DNA from: a virus
Reading direction: 5' to 3' (one strand)
DNA: 64,000 bases
IMG/VR virus record: IMGVR_UViG_3300022226_000004
Span: 1-64,000 of that record
Part shown: one piece after another, positions 35,771 to 45,759 of the stretch
How positions within the stretch are numbered: the stretch's first letter is position 1
How the letters are laid out: every line of letters starts with the position of its first letter
The notes under the pieces: model-generated
Database searches by the model: none
Told to the model about the DNA's origin: nothing
Seen by the model: the letters and a program-made list of their open reading frames with translations, nothing else
Translations under genes and position numbers: made by a program

Positions 35771-36612
35771 TTCTGGGCTACGAACCTGAGTTCCTCTCCT
35801 AGCCCACGCACTTCAAGTTGATTAACGAAATCCACCACAGCTTCAGGTTTCACATCCGGATTAACGCTCGCAACAACCCTGGACACCTCGCTCCTGGTGT
35901 AATCTCCGATGCTTGTCCAAAACGACATGCGCCCGAAGCCAGCCATTCCCAAAGCAGCCTCCAAGGTATCCTTAGTGTAGTGAACGTAGTGGTAGTTCGC
36001 GTCTAGCCAATACCAATCCTTGCCCAAAGTCTTCGAGCAGTAGGATTCGAAATTCGGAACTATCCCAATGAACCACCCGCCAGGCCGAAGTCTGCGAATG
36101 ACCTGGTTGAGAGCCTCAAGCGGTTTCGGCATGTGTTCAAAAACGTGCATCATTGAAATCACGTCAAACCCTGTTTCAGGACAATCCTCGATCGGATCCG
36201 TAGATATCTTGAGCCCAAGTGACTCCCTTCCTCGAAATGCCATCTTGCGACAAATCTCAATACCGGAAACATCCATGCCCTCGTCCCTCAACGTAAGCAT
36301 GAAAGCGCCCCACCCACATCCAACATCAAGCGCACCACCATGCCCGAGCTCAGGCCCGACACCTCTCTCCTTGAGGTCCCTGATGAAATCGTAACGCCGC
36401 AACGCCGAGTCATTTACCTTGTCAATTCCTGGCCATGCCATGTGGCTCCCGTCATCCCCGTAATCCTGGTAGAACCCTATGAAATCCCTGACCGCATTCG
36501 ATTGCGCATACACGAGTCCACAGTGATTGCATTGCCGCACATTCGGCACTACGCTGTAGCGCGGATGGCTCTCCGCACACGCACAGAGCGGACAGTTTGG
36601 CTGAAATACCAT
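35767..36612 (-). CDS. SAM-dependent methyltransferase with zinc ribbon (281 aa)
   Basis: Cys7/Cys10 and Cys28/Cys31 form a zinc ribbon (C-P-L-C and C-N-H-C). Motif I is L-D-V-G-C-G-W-G (about 95-102), with later D-V-I-S-M-M-H-V-F-E-H-M for the post-motif. This is the class I fold of Methyltransf_23-like enzymes, whose zinc-ribbon members often methylate sugars or small molecules. It is near a sulfotransferase and an RmlD-like gene, so a role in glycan decoration is likely, but a DNA or protein substrate cannot be excluded. Confidence 0.8.
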   Translation of the reverse strand: MVFQPNCPLCACAESHPRYSVVPNVRQCNHCGLVYAQSNAVRDFIGFYQDYGDDGSHMAWPGIDKVNDSALRRYDFIRDLKERGVGPELGHGGALDVGCGWGAFMLTLRDEGMDVSGIEICRKMAFRGRESLGLKISTDPIEDCPETGFDVISMMHVFEHMPKPLEALNQVIRRLRPGGWFIGIVPNFESYCSKTLGKDWYWLDANYHYVHYTKDTLEAALGMAGFGRMSFWTSIGDYTRSEVSRVVASVNPDVKPEAVVDFVNQLEVRGLGEELRFVAQK

Positions 36613-36626
36613 GACATCTGTTTATC

Positions 36627-36899
36627 ATGAATGGCGAAAAACCGCAATCCCGGTTTAACACCCGCACACTGTCAAGACTTGCCGAGAAGACCGGAGCAAT
36701 GGTGGTCACATTTTCAGAACCAAACATGCCAGGCCCGTTTAATGGATTCTCAACAATCGGTTACTGGGACGGAGATTGCTTCAGAAACGCCCACACCGGC
36801 CAACCATTCGCTGACTTTCCTGTCGAAGTTTCCGCCCTCGACGAAACCTGGGTCATCCCAATAAAGCTTGAAAAGCCGGGCAAGCCAGATGATCGTTAA
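36627..36899 (+). CDS. Small hypothetical (90 aa)
   Basis: The product contains F-N-T-R-T-L-S-R-L-A-E-K-T-G-A and a beta-rich C-terminal half (W-V-I-P-I-K-L-E-K-P). The ATG lies only 14 bases from the divergent methyltransferase start, so there is no room for separate promoter elements and no visible Shine-Dalgarno. It leads a four-gene rightward island. Role unknown. Confidence 0.6.
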   Translation: MNGEKPQSRFNTRTLSRLAEKTGAMVVTFSEPNMPGPFNGFSTIGYWDGDCFRNAHTGQPFADFPVEVSALDETWVIPIKLEKPGKPDDR

Positions 36900-36904
36900 A
36901 GGAT

Positions 36905-37189
36905 ATGCCAAACAATGGACCACAACGACGGGGCGGCGAATCAATCGCAACGCCAAGCACCTTTAGTGACACTCCATCACGGGCGCCTGGGGACACCTTT
37001 GATGACTTCCTGAAGCAAACCGGTGGCGATCCAGCTCCCAGAGGAGGACATCAAGAGGCAATCAGTGACCACTTGCGGAAGATCAATGACTTCGGAAAAG
37101 AACCTAGACCTGGTTACGGGCCTGCCCCGGAACCGGAAACCTTTTCCTCGTCCCCAGAGGGAATCCTGCCTGCCGTTCAACCAGAATAA
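36905..37189 (+). CDS. Disordered small protein (94 aa)
   Basis: Low-complexity and Pro/Gly/Ser/Asp-rich, with D-D-F-L-K-Q-T-G-G-D and H-L-R-K-I-N-D-F as possible helices. AAAGGAT immediately precedes the ATG. It is probably intrinsically disordered, perhaps a scaffold or linker factor; nothing more can be said. Confidence 0.55.
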   Translation: MPNNGPQRRGGESIATPSTFSDTPSRAPGDTFDDFLKQTGGDPAPRGGHQEAISDHLRKINDFGKEPRPGYGPAPEPETFSSSPEGILPAVQPE

Positions 37190-37203
37190 AGCATCGAGCT
37201 GTA

Positions 37204-37344
37204 ATGCCCAAAGGCACTAAAGTCGAACGATGCTTCAATAAGCTGAAGCGAGAAGGGAAGCTTCCTGGGTCAGCAGCTAGAATTTGCCAGGCATCAACAG
37301 GTAAGTCGCTCAAAACTGGGAAGCCACCAAAGCGCAAGACTTGA
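37204..37344 (+). CDS. Conserved tiny protein (46 aa)
   Basis: A 46-residue frame runs from ATG 37204 to TGA 37344. It contains K-L-K-R-E-G-K-L-P-G-S-A-A-R-I-C-Q-A-S-T and S-L-K-T-G-K-P-P-K-R-K-T. The G-x-A-x-x-I-C-Q-A-S-T-G motif recurs in tiny proteins of many phages and bacteria, so it is real although its function is unknown. Confidence 0.65.
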   Translation: MPKGTKVERCFNKLKREGKLPGSAARICQASTGKSLKTGKPPKRKT

Positions 37345-37379
37345 CAAGCTCACGATGCCAGCCAAACTGGCAATGACTT

Positions 37380-37586
37380 ATGAGCGAATATTGTATCGTG
37401 AAATGGTTCGACAACAAGAAGGGCTACGGCTTCCTTCAATGTGGAAAAAAAGATGTCTTCGTGCATCACTCGACAATCACTGCCCAGGGATTCAAAACCT
37501 TGAATGAAGGCGAACGAGTTCTAGCAGAGGTCATTGATTCCCCAAAAGGCCCTAAAGCAGTTTCTGTCACCAGAAACCCCGAATAA
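37380..37586 (+). CDS. Cold-shock domain protein (CspA family, 68 aa)
   Basis: The OB-fold nucleic-acid binding motifs are both present: RNP1 K-G-Y-G-F-L at residues 14-19 and RNP2 D-V-F-V-H-H at 25-30, with the usual V-K-W-F-D start and S-P-K-G-P-K-A-V-S-V end. The length is typical. It likely melts RNA structure and may aid translation of structured phage mRNAs. It ends just before a GC-rich stem-loop. Confidence 0.95.
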   Translation: MSEYCIVKWFDNKKGYGFLQCGKKDVFVHHSTITAQGFKTLNEGERVLAEVIDSPKGPKAVSVTRNPE

Positions 37587-37590
37587 GGAA

Positions 37591-37616
37591 GCCCTCCCAG
37601 CTTTCACCAGGAGGGC
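37591..37616. terminator. GC-rich stem-loop after cold-shock gene
   Basis: A perfect 7-bp stem (GCCCTCC at 37591-37597 with GGAGGGC at 37610-37616) surrounds a 12-base loop. No U run follows on the rightward strand. It lies between convergent genes (csp rightward, zinc protein leftward) and may stop transcription or protect the 3' end. Confidence 0.4.
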
Positions 37617-37670
37617 CAACCCTAACAACCAAACCGCGCCAATGAGTTCCAGGCGCTGACTCAGCGTATC

Positions 37671-38206
37671 TCACGCAACCCTGAGCGTCAACGCCTTCTT
37701 GCGCCTCTCGTTAGCTTGATCCAACCTCCGTCGCCTTCCTGCCTCTCGCTTGTCTAGACAAGATTGGCACGTTGACATATGGGGCAACCCCTTTTTGCCG
37801 CCGCAAGTCGAACACTTGCCCTGAGCAAGCAGCTTCCTGATTCGCTTTCTCCTTCGCTCCCGAAACCGCATCATGCAGGTTCCACAGTGACTAGCCGTGG
37901 CTTCCTTGTCGCGCCCACAAGAACACTTTCCAATCTTCGCATACTTGGCGTGCCTCCGATCCCTCTCCGCCTTGTTCTTGAGCCGGCACCTCAAACAGGT
38001 TTTTCGCTCAGCATCCGACTCTTTCTCGCCACCACATTGGACGCAAAGCCCTTGATCGAGTCGCTCACCGTAGACCCGCTTCTTCCACTTGCGCTTCTGC
38101 TCCTTTTCAATAGCATCAGGATCCTCGGGCTTAGCTGGCGGCGCAATCAAGTCCGACCTATTTGCCACAATCCTGAGAATCTCTTCCCTCGATGGAACAC
38201 CTGTTA

Positions 38207-38210
<4 letters not shown>
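37671..38210 (-). CDS. Multi-zinc-knuckle basic protein (179 aa)
   Basis: Three Cys clusters occur along a basic chain: C-V-Q-C-G-G with C-L-R-C (about 56-75), C-S-C-G with C-G-T-C (about 95-112), and C-S-T-C-G-G with C-Q-S-C (about 133-151). Basic helices rich in K/R lie between them. Repeated zinc knuckles and strong basicity imply nucleic-acid binding. Some HNH/homing-type phage proteins share such knuckles, but no H-N-H active site was seen. Confidence 0.65.
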
Positions 38211-40654
<2,444 letters not shown>

Positions 40655-40658
40655 AACC

Positions 40659-41264
40659 TTATCTTGCTCTCATTTTGTTGTAGATGCTCCAGAACGTTTC
40701 TGGGACATCCCTTGGCTTGCTGTTAGTGATGTGATTCTTGCGGAAGAACGTTATCCCGTCAAAGGGGCCACTCATGGAAGCACAATATTTTGCCGTCGCT
40801 TCCTTTCCCCATTTCTTTGCCACCTTCTTGATAGCCTTTTCCGGGATCTTCATGCCGGTGATGCCAGCTAGTTTGGTAGCAGTAGCAACAGGATCTGATT
40901 CTATTTCGTTGTATCTAAGCAACAGCACATCATAGAACCATTGCCTGTGCTGATATAGCCACGCCTCATACTCCTGCGACAATATCAGTTGAATGGCTGC
41001 ATCCCTAGGCTTCCTGCCCACCTTGAGTAGACTGGCAGCTTGACTTGTTGCTTCACGGAAAGGGCACACAACCCTGATGTGCTCTTCAGGCAGAAAAATC
41101 GGCCTCCATAAGTGAATCTTGATGACGTTGTCATTTGGCCTCCTTAACTGCTGGTCGATGTCGCCATCCGTTGCGAACCCACCAGGCACGCCCATGAGCT
41201 CACGGAGTATGTTGTAACACCAGGTGCTCCCAACCCTGTAGCCGCTAGTAACAACGATCTTCAT
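40659..41264 (-). CDS. Sulfotransferase-like P-loop protein (201 aa)
   Basis: The N terminus V-V-T-S-G-Y-R-V-G-S-T-W matches the 5' phosphosulfate-binding loop of PAPS-dependent sulfotransferases (S/T-x-R-x-G-S-T-W), and V-C-P-F-R-E resembles the downstream 3'-phosphate motif (x-x-R-x-P). The family moves sulfate from PAPS to hydroxyl or amine groups. In a phage this would most likely sulfate a glycan, lipid or protein of the virion or host surface. The assignment is by motif; at about 200 residues it is short for the family. Confidence 0.65.
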   Translation of the reverse strand: MKIVVTSGYRVGSTWCYNILRELMGVPGGFATDGDIDQQLRRPNDNVIKIHLWRPIFLPEEHIRVVCPFREATSQAASLLKVGRKPRDAAIQLILSQEYEAWLYQHRQWFYDVLLLRYNEIESDPVATATKLAGITGMKIPEKAIKKVAKKWGKEATAKYCASMSGPFDGITFFRKNHITNSKPRDVPETFWSIYNKMRAR

Positions 41265-41527
41265 CGAGAACTCTCTGAATCGATCAAGGCCTCCAATACA
41301 TGCTTTGCCTTTTCCAGATCATCGATACCGCCCTTATTGCGCCACCTTGAAACATACTTGATGATCTCCCCCTCAGCCCACCAAAGCCCGTTCTTGATTG
41401 CATACTCCATTGGTTCAATGACCATCCCTTTGTAGTGAACCCCACCTCGCATCTTATCGTTCAACGCCGAGCAGCGTTTCTGCGATTCCTGGCTCGTTTT
41501 TTTGTCTTTGCTGCCGTCTCTTGCCAT
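41261..41527 (-). CDS. DUF3310-like small protein (88 aa)
   Basis: The core H-Y-K-G-M-V-I-E-P-M-E-Y, then W-A-E-G-E-I-I-K-Y-V-S-R-W-R-N-K-G-G-I-D-D-L-E-K-A matches the conserved pattern of DUF3310 (H-Y-x3-I-E-P ... G-N-x-x-K-Y-x-x-R). DUF3310 is common in phages and its role is uncertain, possibly tied to nucleotide metabolism. The start overlaps the next upstream frame. Confidence 0.8.
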   Translation of the reverse strand: MARDGSKDKKTSQESQKRCSALNDKMRGGVHYKGMVIEPMEYAIKNGLWWAEGEIIKYVSRWRNKGGIDDLEKAKHVLEALIDSESSR

Positions 41528-41706
41528 AACCTATTCCTTCTTTCGTATTGTATTGCTAACACCTTGGCCATTCTCTCTTGCCATCCTTCAGTAAAATGGT
41601 AGGCACTATCAGGAGGCTGGTAGGCTCCCGGACGAGCCTGGGGAATCTTGTCCGGGATAATGACCTTCCTATTCGGATCAATTTTTAAATGCCTGCCAGG
41701 TTCCAC
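41461..41706 (-). CDS. Small basic hypothetical (81 aa, GTG start)
   Basis: The frame begins with GTG at 41706, just after the stop of the secreted protein gene, with AGGATTAGG upstream. Its residues (H-L-K-I-D-P-N-R-K-V-I-I-P-D-K-I, then a helical basic C terminus) look protein-like. The last 67 bases overlap the DUF3310 gene in another frame. Moderate support; function unknown. Confidence 0.45.
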   Translation of the reverse strand: MEPGRHLKIDPNRKVIIPDKIPQARPGAYQPPDSAYHFTEGWQERMAKVLAIQYERRNRLWQETAAKTKKRARNRRNAARR

Positions 41707-41707
41707 C

Positions 41708-42568
41708 CTAATCCTGTAACGCGTAAACGAAGTCGCACCAAATTATCCTGGCTCCATTCGCGTTCTTCAAGATCGTTGAACTCGAGAAATTCGGGGTGAT
41801 GTTCAGTGCCTGGCCGCCCCATGTCGTCCATGTCGCCTCAAGTGTGTTGTCACTCCCAGGAGCAATCGTCGTAGGCTTGCCCCCAAAGGTAATAACACCG
41901 GGAATCTCGACCTGAAACCAACCCTGGTTCATGCCAGACGATGGGCTAATGTCACGCCAATCACGCACCTTGTGAGCAAAGCCAACCGTGTCGAAGAACT
42001 TAACCCGAATCCCCACCCTAACGTCATACAAGACCGATGGACTTCCACTCAACTGAGCCACCCAAAACGGAGTCTCAAAGTCCGTGTATTGCAAGCTGAT
42101 GCCAGGTTGTGGAGCTCCAGCAGGATGCCAAAACGTAGGCACCTCAACCCGAAATCCAGCAGTGTCAGTCACGCCAGGAGTTTGCACTGGGAAAGAGCTC
42201 GTGCAGGCATCCTGAAAAACACCGTTCAGATAGAACTCCTTGATCCATCCACCCCCAGCGCCAAATGGTGGGCTCAACGGTGCTCCACCAACCCACCAGT
42301 AATCCCGACGGTGCACCGAATTCGCCGGCACATTGACTTGGATGAAGCAGGGACTCCCATAATACGAAGTAGACTGATAATCCGTGGTGGTCGTGGACTC
42401 CGAATAGCTATTGCGATTGAATGCCAGGGTCTCCGTTTTCTTTTTGACGTTCCCAAAAGGTTGGTAGTAATCCTCCACCTGGAAACTCGTGACCGTCAAA
42501 ACCTCTAAATAACCGTCCGCCGCAACACTCATCGCGGCTAATGCTAGTAATGATACTAATTTCTTCAT
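41708..42568 (-). CDS. Secreted beta-rich protein with signal peptide (286 aa)
   Basis: Starting at ATG 42568 (AGAGAG upstream, ATGA overlap with the nuclease gene), the product opens with M-K-K-L-V-S-L-L-A-L-A-A-M-S-V-A-A-D-G, a Sec signal with an A-x-A-type cleavage region. The mature part is rich in Trp, Tyr, Ser and Thr with V-x-V strands (F-R-V-E-V-P-T-F-W-H, Y-D-V-R-V-G-I-R-V-K). It should act outside the cytoplasm, perhaps as a superinfection-exclusion factor, periplasmic binder or virion part. No known family was recognised. Confidence 0.6.
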   Translation of the reverse strand: MKKLVSLLALAAMSVAADGYLEVLTVTSFQVEDYYQPFGNVKKKTETLAFNRNSYSESTTTTDYQSTSYYGSPCFIQVNVPANSVHRRDYWWVGGAPLSPPFGAGGGWIKEFYLNGVFQDACTSSFPVQTPGVTDTAGFRVEVPTFWHPAGAPQPGISLQYTDFETPFWVAQLSGSPSVLYDVRVGIRVKFFDTVGFAHKVRDWRDISPSSGMNQGWFQVEIPGVITFGGKPTTIAPGSDNTLEATWTTWGGQALNITPNFSSSTILKNANGARIIWCDFVYALQD

Positions 42569-43041
42569 TTCTCTCTGTCTATTTGCTCTTGTTGCTTGAC
42601 TAATGTTCCAGACATCTTCGAAATCATGCCCCAAAGCTGTTTGTTGGTCAGCTTGCGGGCCAATGGATTCACCTGACATCTCCGATATACTTTCATTTTA
42701 TCTCCAAATGGAGTTATTACACCCCAATCGTAGTCCTCGCCCCTGGCTTTAAGAACCTCAGACATGGATGACGCGATTCTCTCCGCCAATTCGCGAGGGG
42801 CCAGATAATAACGCTGCCTAGTAGGCGGGATCAAGCTCACTTTGTGCTTCTTTGAGTCAGCATTGAAGTCACTCCATGTCCTCTTGACCTCAATCTCAAT
42901 AACATAGCACTTGTGGTTTACCCCAACCACGTCCGGGCGCCCAGCATGGTCAAAAACCCAGCGCTCTAACGCCACAATCTGGCATCTTCGGCGATACCGA
43001 AGCCATTTAAGAGCCGCGTGTTCTAGGCTTCCAAAGCCCAT
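42565..43041 (-). CDS. PD-(D/E)XK nuclease-like protein (158 aa)
   Basis: Starting at ATG 43041 (AGGAG eight bases upstream), the sequence shows G-R-P-D-V-V-G (D37) and E-I-E-V-K (E51, K53), the PD-(D/E)XK motif set. A C-terminal coil follows. It is probably an endonuclease or a resolvase-like enzyme that could help degrade host DNA or process phage DNA. The frame to 43110 is longer but lacks a better start. Confidence 0.65.
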   Translation of the reverse strand: MGFGSLEHAALKWLRYRRRCQIVALERWVFDHAGRPDVVGVNHKCYVIEIEVKRTWSDFNADSKKHKVSLIPPTRQRYYLAPRELAERIASSMSEVLKARGEDYDWGVITPFGDKMKVYRRCQVNPLARKLTNKQLWGMISKMSGTLVKQQEQIDREK

Positions 43042-43219
43042 CAGGATGCTCCTGGGATAATGCTCCGAGATTCTCGCGAATATAGCGCCCAACAGGGCTG
43101 TCTGCGTCAAAATCCGGAGCAGTCCACAAATAATGAAGGTAAGGGGCCGGCACCTCCTGCATCAACTTGCCCTTGTGCTTGCCAAACGGCATGGGATCCA
43201 AGTCAGCAAGGGCTTTCAT
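43007..43219 (-). CDS. DUF3820-like small protein (70 aa)
   Basis: The segment M-P-F-G-K-H-K-G-K-L-M-Q-E-V-P-A-P-Y-L-H-Y-L-W matches DUF3820 (M-P-F-G-K-x-K-G ... P-x-x-Y-L-x-W-L), a small domain of phages and bacteria also seen at the C terminus of exonuclease X-like proteins. GGAG nine bases upstream supports ATG 43219. The stop overlaps the nuclease gene start by 35 bases. Confidence 0.8.
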   Translation of the reverse strand: MKALADLDPMPFGKHKGKLMQEVPAPYLHYLWTAPDFDADSPVGRYIRENLGALSQEHPDGLWKPRTRGS

Positions 43220-43527
43220 GGAAGTAATCTCCACTTCATAATGATTCTAGCGTGGTTCGAACGCCTTCTGCTCTTCTGCCAACCCCAGAAATCCCACTTT
43301 CGTCCCTTGAAAATGGATCCAGCAGCATTCCCTAGGTCGCTCGCCGGCGTTCCCTCGGCCTCCAGAGCTTCAATCACGTCATCAGCACTCACTGTGGTTT
43401 GAATAAGCGCCAACCGCTCCGCAATCACCCTGGCTCTCTTCAAGGCATCATGCCTCTTGATCGCCGCTAACTCCATTCCCCGCTTCTTCAGCGCCTCTCC
43501 AAGCTCCAAATCCATTTGTTCAGTCAT
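43216..43527 (-). CDS. Conserved phage hypothetical (103 aa)
   Basis: Residues M-T-E-Q-M-D-L-E-L-G-E-A-L-K-K-R-G form an N-terminal helix; the tail contains L-G-N-A-A-G-S-I-F-K-G-R-K-W and S-N-H-A-R-I-I-M-K-W-R-L, a winged-helix-like pattern in phage proteins of unknown role. The start (43527) lies two bases from the divergent ATG at 43530. It overlaps the DUF3820 gene by four bases. Confidence 0.6.
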   Translation of the reverse strand: MTEQMDLELGEALKKRGMELAAIKRHDALKRARVIAERLALIQTTVSADDVIEALEAEGTPASDLGNAAGSIFKGRKWDFWGWQKSRRRSNHARIIMKWRLLP

Positions 43528-43529
43528 CG

Positions 43530-43793
43530 ATGACCAAAATAACCTTTCCGCTTGAACAGTCAAGCGCTTTGTGCGAAACTTTTTTCATGGATTGGATACC
43601 TGCTCACGAAATACTCGAGCACCCAGAGTGCTTTTCGGACTCCATGGACATCGTCCCGCTGCTCTTGGCGTTCCCTGGAATGCGACACCCGGAAGTTGGG
43701 CGCTACACCTACACGGTCAATGAATTCTCTGTCATCGGGGCACCTGGCGACAGACGCCCAACTCACTTCATGCCCATGCCAAAGATGCCGTGA
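43530..43793 (+). CDS. Small hypothetical (87 aa), first of rightward island
   Basis: An 87-residue protein with D-W-I-P-A-H-E-I-L-E-H-P and V-P-L-L-L-A-F-P-G-M segments. The ATG (43530) sits two bases from the leftward ATG in the palindrome TCATCGATGA, so neither gene has leader space for a standard Shine-Dalgarno. The stop overlaps the next gene by ATGA. Confidence 0.6.
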   Translation: MTKITFPLEQSSALCETFFMDWIPAHEILEHPECFSDSMDIVPLLLAFPGMRHPEVGRYTYTVNEFSVIGAPGDRRPTHFMPMPKMP

Positions 43794-44062
43794 AAGCGTT
43801 TGAAGTTTGGTTCGGGCCTGCCAGAAGCCATCGGTTCGCCAATCAGTCAGCTATCATGATCGGCGAAACAAGGGAAAAAGCCAAATACCAGTTCTTCCTG
43901 CAGGCCAAGAAGATGGGAACCGTCACCAAAATAACGGAAATCCATGTCCGAAGACGCAAAGACATGGACCGCATCATCGGAAAAGTCACTCCATACAGGA
44001 GCTATACTCATCAATTCGCGACCAAAATCTTGCTCCAAACACGCAGAACGACACTGTCATGA
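43790..44062 (+). CDS. Small basic hypothetical (90 aa)
   Basis: Contains A-F-E-V-W-F-G-P-A-R-S-H-R-F, I-G-E-T-R-E-K-A-K-Y-Q-F and a basic C terminus. Four-base ATGA overlaps on both sides show it belongs to the same transcript as the flanking genes. Function unknown. Confidence 0.65.
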   Translation: MKAFEVWFGPARSHRFANQSAIMIGETREKAKYQFFLQAKKMGTVTKITEIHVRRRKDMDRIIGKVTPYRSYTHQFATKILLQTRRTTLS

Positions 44063-44238
44063 ACGCACTGCCCATGCCAGACCGTCAGCCCGACACCCCC
44101 GAAGCCGTAATTAAACAGATCTGGAAAAATCCTTGCCCTGCTTGCGGAGCCCAGTCCATGGAAGACTCGGAAATAAGATGCCAGACAGGTTACGTCTGCC
44201 TGGCATCAGAACAAAGGGCCTTGGAAGATCAGACCTGA
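44059..44238 (+). CDS. Small zinc-ribbon-like protein (59 aa)
   Basis: It has C-P-A-C-G near residue 26-30 and C-Q-T-G-Y-V-C near 41-47, a compact treble-clef-like Cys set. ATG 44059 overlaps the previous stop (ATGA). The 3' end overlaps the convergent FN3 gene by ten bases. Probably a small nucleic-acid or protein-binding factor. Confidence 0.6.
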   Translation: MNALPMPDRQPDTPEAVIKQIWKNPCPACGAQSMEDSEIRCQTGYVCLASEQRALEDQT

Positions 44239-44504
44239 ATAATCTGAAGGTTCGTGGGAGCGGGAATCACGAGCGTAATAACGCCCTGGGCCGGCACACT
44301 CTCGTTGAATTGAGCGTCAATCGCCGCAACCTCCACCTCATAGGTCTCGTTCACGTTTAACCCAGCAATCATTTTCAGCCTGTCAGTCTTCGCCACTGAT
44401 GTCTCCACCCAGGTCGGAGCACCTTGAATGCGGTGCCTAACCTTGAATTGAGCAATGAATTGCTCGTCCGATGCCTTGTAGTTCCATGTTACTTGCGCGT
44501 TCAT
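44229..44504 (-). CDS. Fibronectin type III domain protein (91 aa)
   Basis: The whole chain is one FN3 domain: V-T-W-N-Y, F-K-V-R-H-R-I-Q-G, W-V-E-T-S-V, L-N-V-N-E-T-Y-E-V-E-V-A-A-I-D strands follow the FN3 order. Such domains decorate phage capsids and tails and bind carbohydrates weakly. It sits at the right end of the leftward block, so it could be a decoration protein. Confidence 0.85.
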   Translation of the reverse strand: MNAQVTWNYKASDEQFIAQFKVRHRIQGAPTWVETSVAKTDRLKMIAGLNVNETYEVEVAAIDAQFNESVPAQGVITLVIPAPTNLQIIQV

Positions 44505-44534
44505 CCAAAGAGATTACGAGCAAGGAACCCCTTG

Positions 44535-44714
44535 TCAACAACGTTCAACCCTCCAGCCCTTTTTGTCGCAATACGCCTTCACCTCTCTTCCCGACCAACC
44601 CCTCATGTAGCGAATTATCGGAGCCGCTCTGACTACCTTGCCACGCCTGATCTCGCCGCCAGCAACAAAATGAGAAGCCGTTACACGGAATCCGATGGCA
44701 CCACGTTCATCCAC
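44535..44714 (-). CDS. Small hypothetical (59 aa, GTG start)
   Basis: The frame runs from GTG 44714 to TGA 44535 and contains G-G-E-I-R-R-G-K-V-V-R-A-A-P-I-I-R-Y-M-R and G-W-S-G-R-E-V-K-A-Y-C-D, followed by K-K-G-W-R-V. AAGGA lies about ten bases upstream. The 5' part overlaps the end of the RmlD-like gene by 34 bases. Fills an otherwise empty 170-base gap; moderate support. Confidence 0.45.
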   Translation of the reverse strand: MDERGAIGFRVTASHFVAGGEIRRGKVVRAAPIIRYMRGWSGREVKAYCDKKGWRVERC

Positions 44715-45544
44715 TTGATGCAGTCCTTGATCAACGCGTAAGTCTCCGACACATCAATACCGTAACTCCTGATCTTCCGGTTCGATAAAATGCACTGACT
44801 CCTGGGCGCAAAACATTGCTCACGATACTCTCTCTCGCTAAACCAATACTTCCACTTCTTGTTCGAGTAAGCGCCAGCATCCTTGAATAACCCGACAATC
44901 TCACTCGGCCGCACAGCCCCAGTGTTCACCACGTTGTAAATCCCGCAAGGCACGTTCTTCGTAATGCATTGAAGCGCCGCCGTCACAGCCTCCCCTAAAT
45001 GACTCAATGAATTAGGAACCTCCACCAACTTGTCATACCCCAGGATCTTCATTAAGAAGTTCCTTGGGTTGTTGCTGCCATCAAACGGAATCCTGATCCG
45101 CCACATCCATACTTGCTTGCCTAGAAGTAGCTCCTCCGCCTGCGCCTTGCACCCAGAATAAAAACTGGAGCCAGTCCGAAACGTGAAATTAGGGGGATCC
45201 TCCTCCGTGAAGGTGCCGGGGCCATCGTAAATACATCCAGTCGAAACATGCCCCATCGGAATGCCAGCCTTCTCACACGCGTCAGATACCGCCAACGGAA
45301 GAACAACGTTGGAACGAAAACACTCGATCTTGTTGTCCTCGCATGCATCAACGTTCGGCTTCCCAATGTAACCCGCCGCGTTGATCACGGCTTCAATCTC
45401 TGAATGCTTTTCCAGGAAATTAAACACACGTTGAGAATCACAGAAGTCCATGTGCTCCCTGGTAAGCCCAATGCCTCGCTGACCAAGCTGCTTCAAAAAC
45501 TCCTGGCCAACATACCCATTGCCTAACACCAAAATCTTGTCCAT
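44681..45544 (-). CDS. dTDP-4-dehydrorhamnose reductase-like (RmlD family, 287 aa)
   Basis: The N-terminal G-N-G-Y-V-G (residues 8-13) is the Rossmann NAD(P) loop. H-V-S-T-G-C-I-Y-D-G gives the active-site Ser/Thr (101-102), and Y-S-G-C-K (Y129, K133) is the catalytic pair. RmlD-like enzymes reduce dTDP-4-keto-sugars to dTDP-rhamnose or related deoxysugars; with the nearby transferases this could feed virion or host glycan modification. An upstream ATG at 45631 with a better Shine-Dalgarno (GGAGAG) is in the same frame but would put a terminator hairpin in the coding region. The start is uncertain. Confidence 0.75.
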   Translation of the reverse strand: MDKILVLGNGYVGQEFLKQLGQRGIGLTREHMDFCDSQRVFNFLEKHSEIEAVINAAGYIGKPNVDACEDNKIECFRSNVVLPLAVSDACEKAGIPMGHVSTGCIYDGPGTFTEEDPPNFTFRTGSSFYSGCKAQAEELLLGKQVWMWRIRIPFDGSNNPRNFLMKILGYDKLVEVPNSLSHLGEAVTAALQCITKNVPCGIYNVVNTGAVRPSEIVGLFKDAGAYSNKKWKYWFSEREYREQCFAPRSQCILSNRKIRSYGIDVSETYALIKDCIKWMNVVPSDSV

Positions 45545-45581
45545 CAAAACCAAAGTGCTTGACCCCCTTGCCTTAGTCAAG

Positions 45582-45613
45582 AAAAAGGCCCTGGGTGTCC
45601 CTCTCCCAGGGCC
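45582..45613 (-). terminator. Leftward terminator A
   Basis: A perfect 9-bp stem (GGCCCTGGG 45587-45595; CCCAGGGCC 45605-45613) with a nine-base loop is followed on the leftward strand by five U. It stands between the RmlD-like ATG (45544) and the alternative ATG (45631). Confidence 0.75.
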
Positions 45614-45681
45614 GAAACGAACGACCTCCATTGGATCTCTCCAACACTGTTAGCCTCGGTGATCCCATGAAATTTGTCCAC

Positions 45682-45731
45682 AAAAAAAAGGCCGCTCACC
45701 GAAGACTCCCCAGCCAATTCAGTAAGCGGCC
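45682..45731 (-). terminator. Leftward terminator B
   Basis: A 7-bp stem (GGCCGCT 45690-45696 with AGCGGCC 45725-45731) is followed on the leftward strand by eight U (45682-45689), with a long 28-base loop that may fold internally. Confidence 0.7.
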
Positions 45732-45759
45732 CGCTTCGCGTTGAGCAACGCCAAGATGA

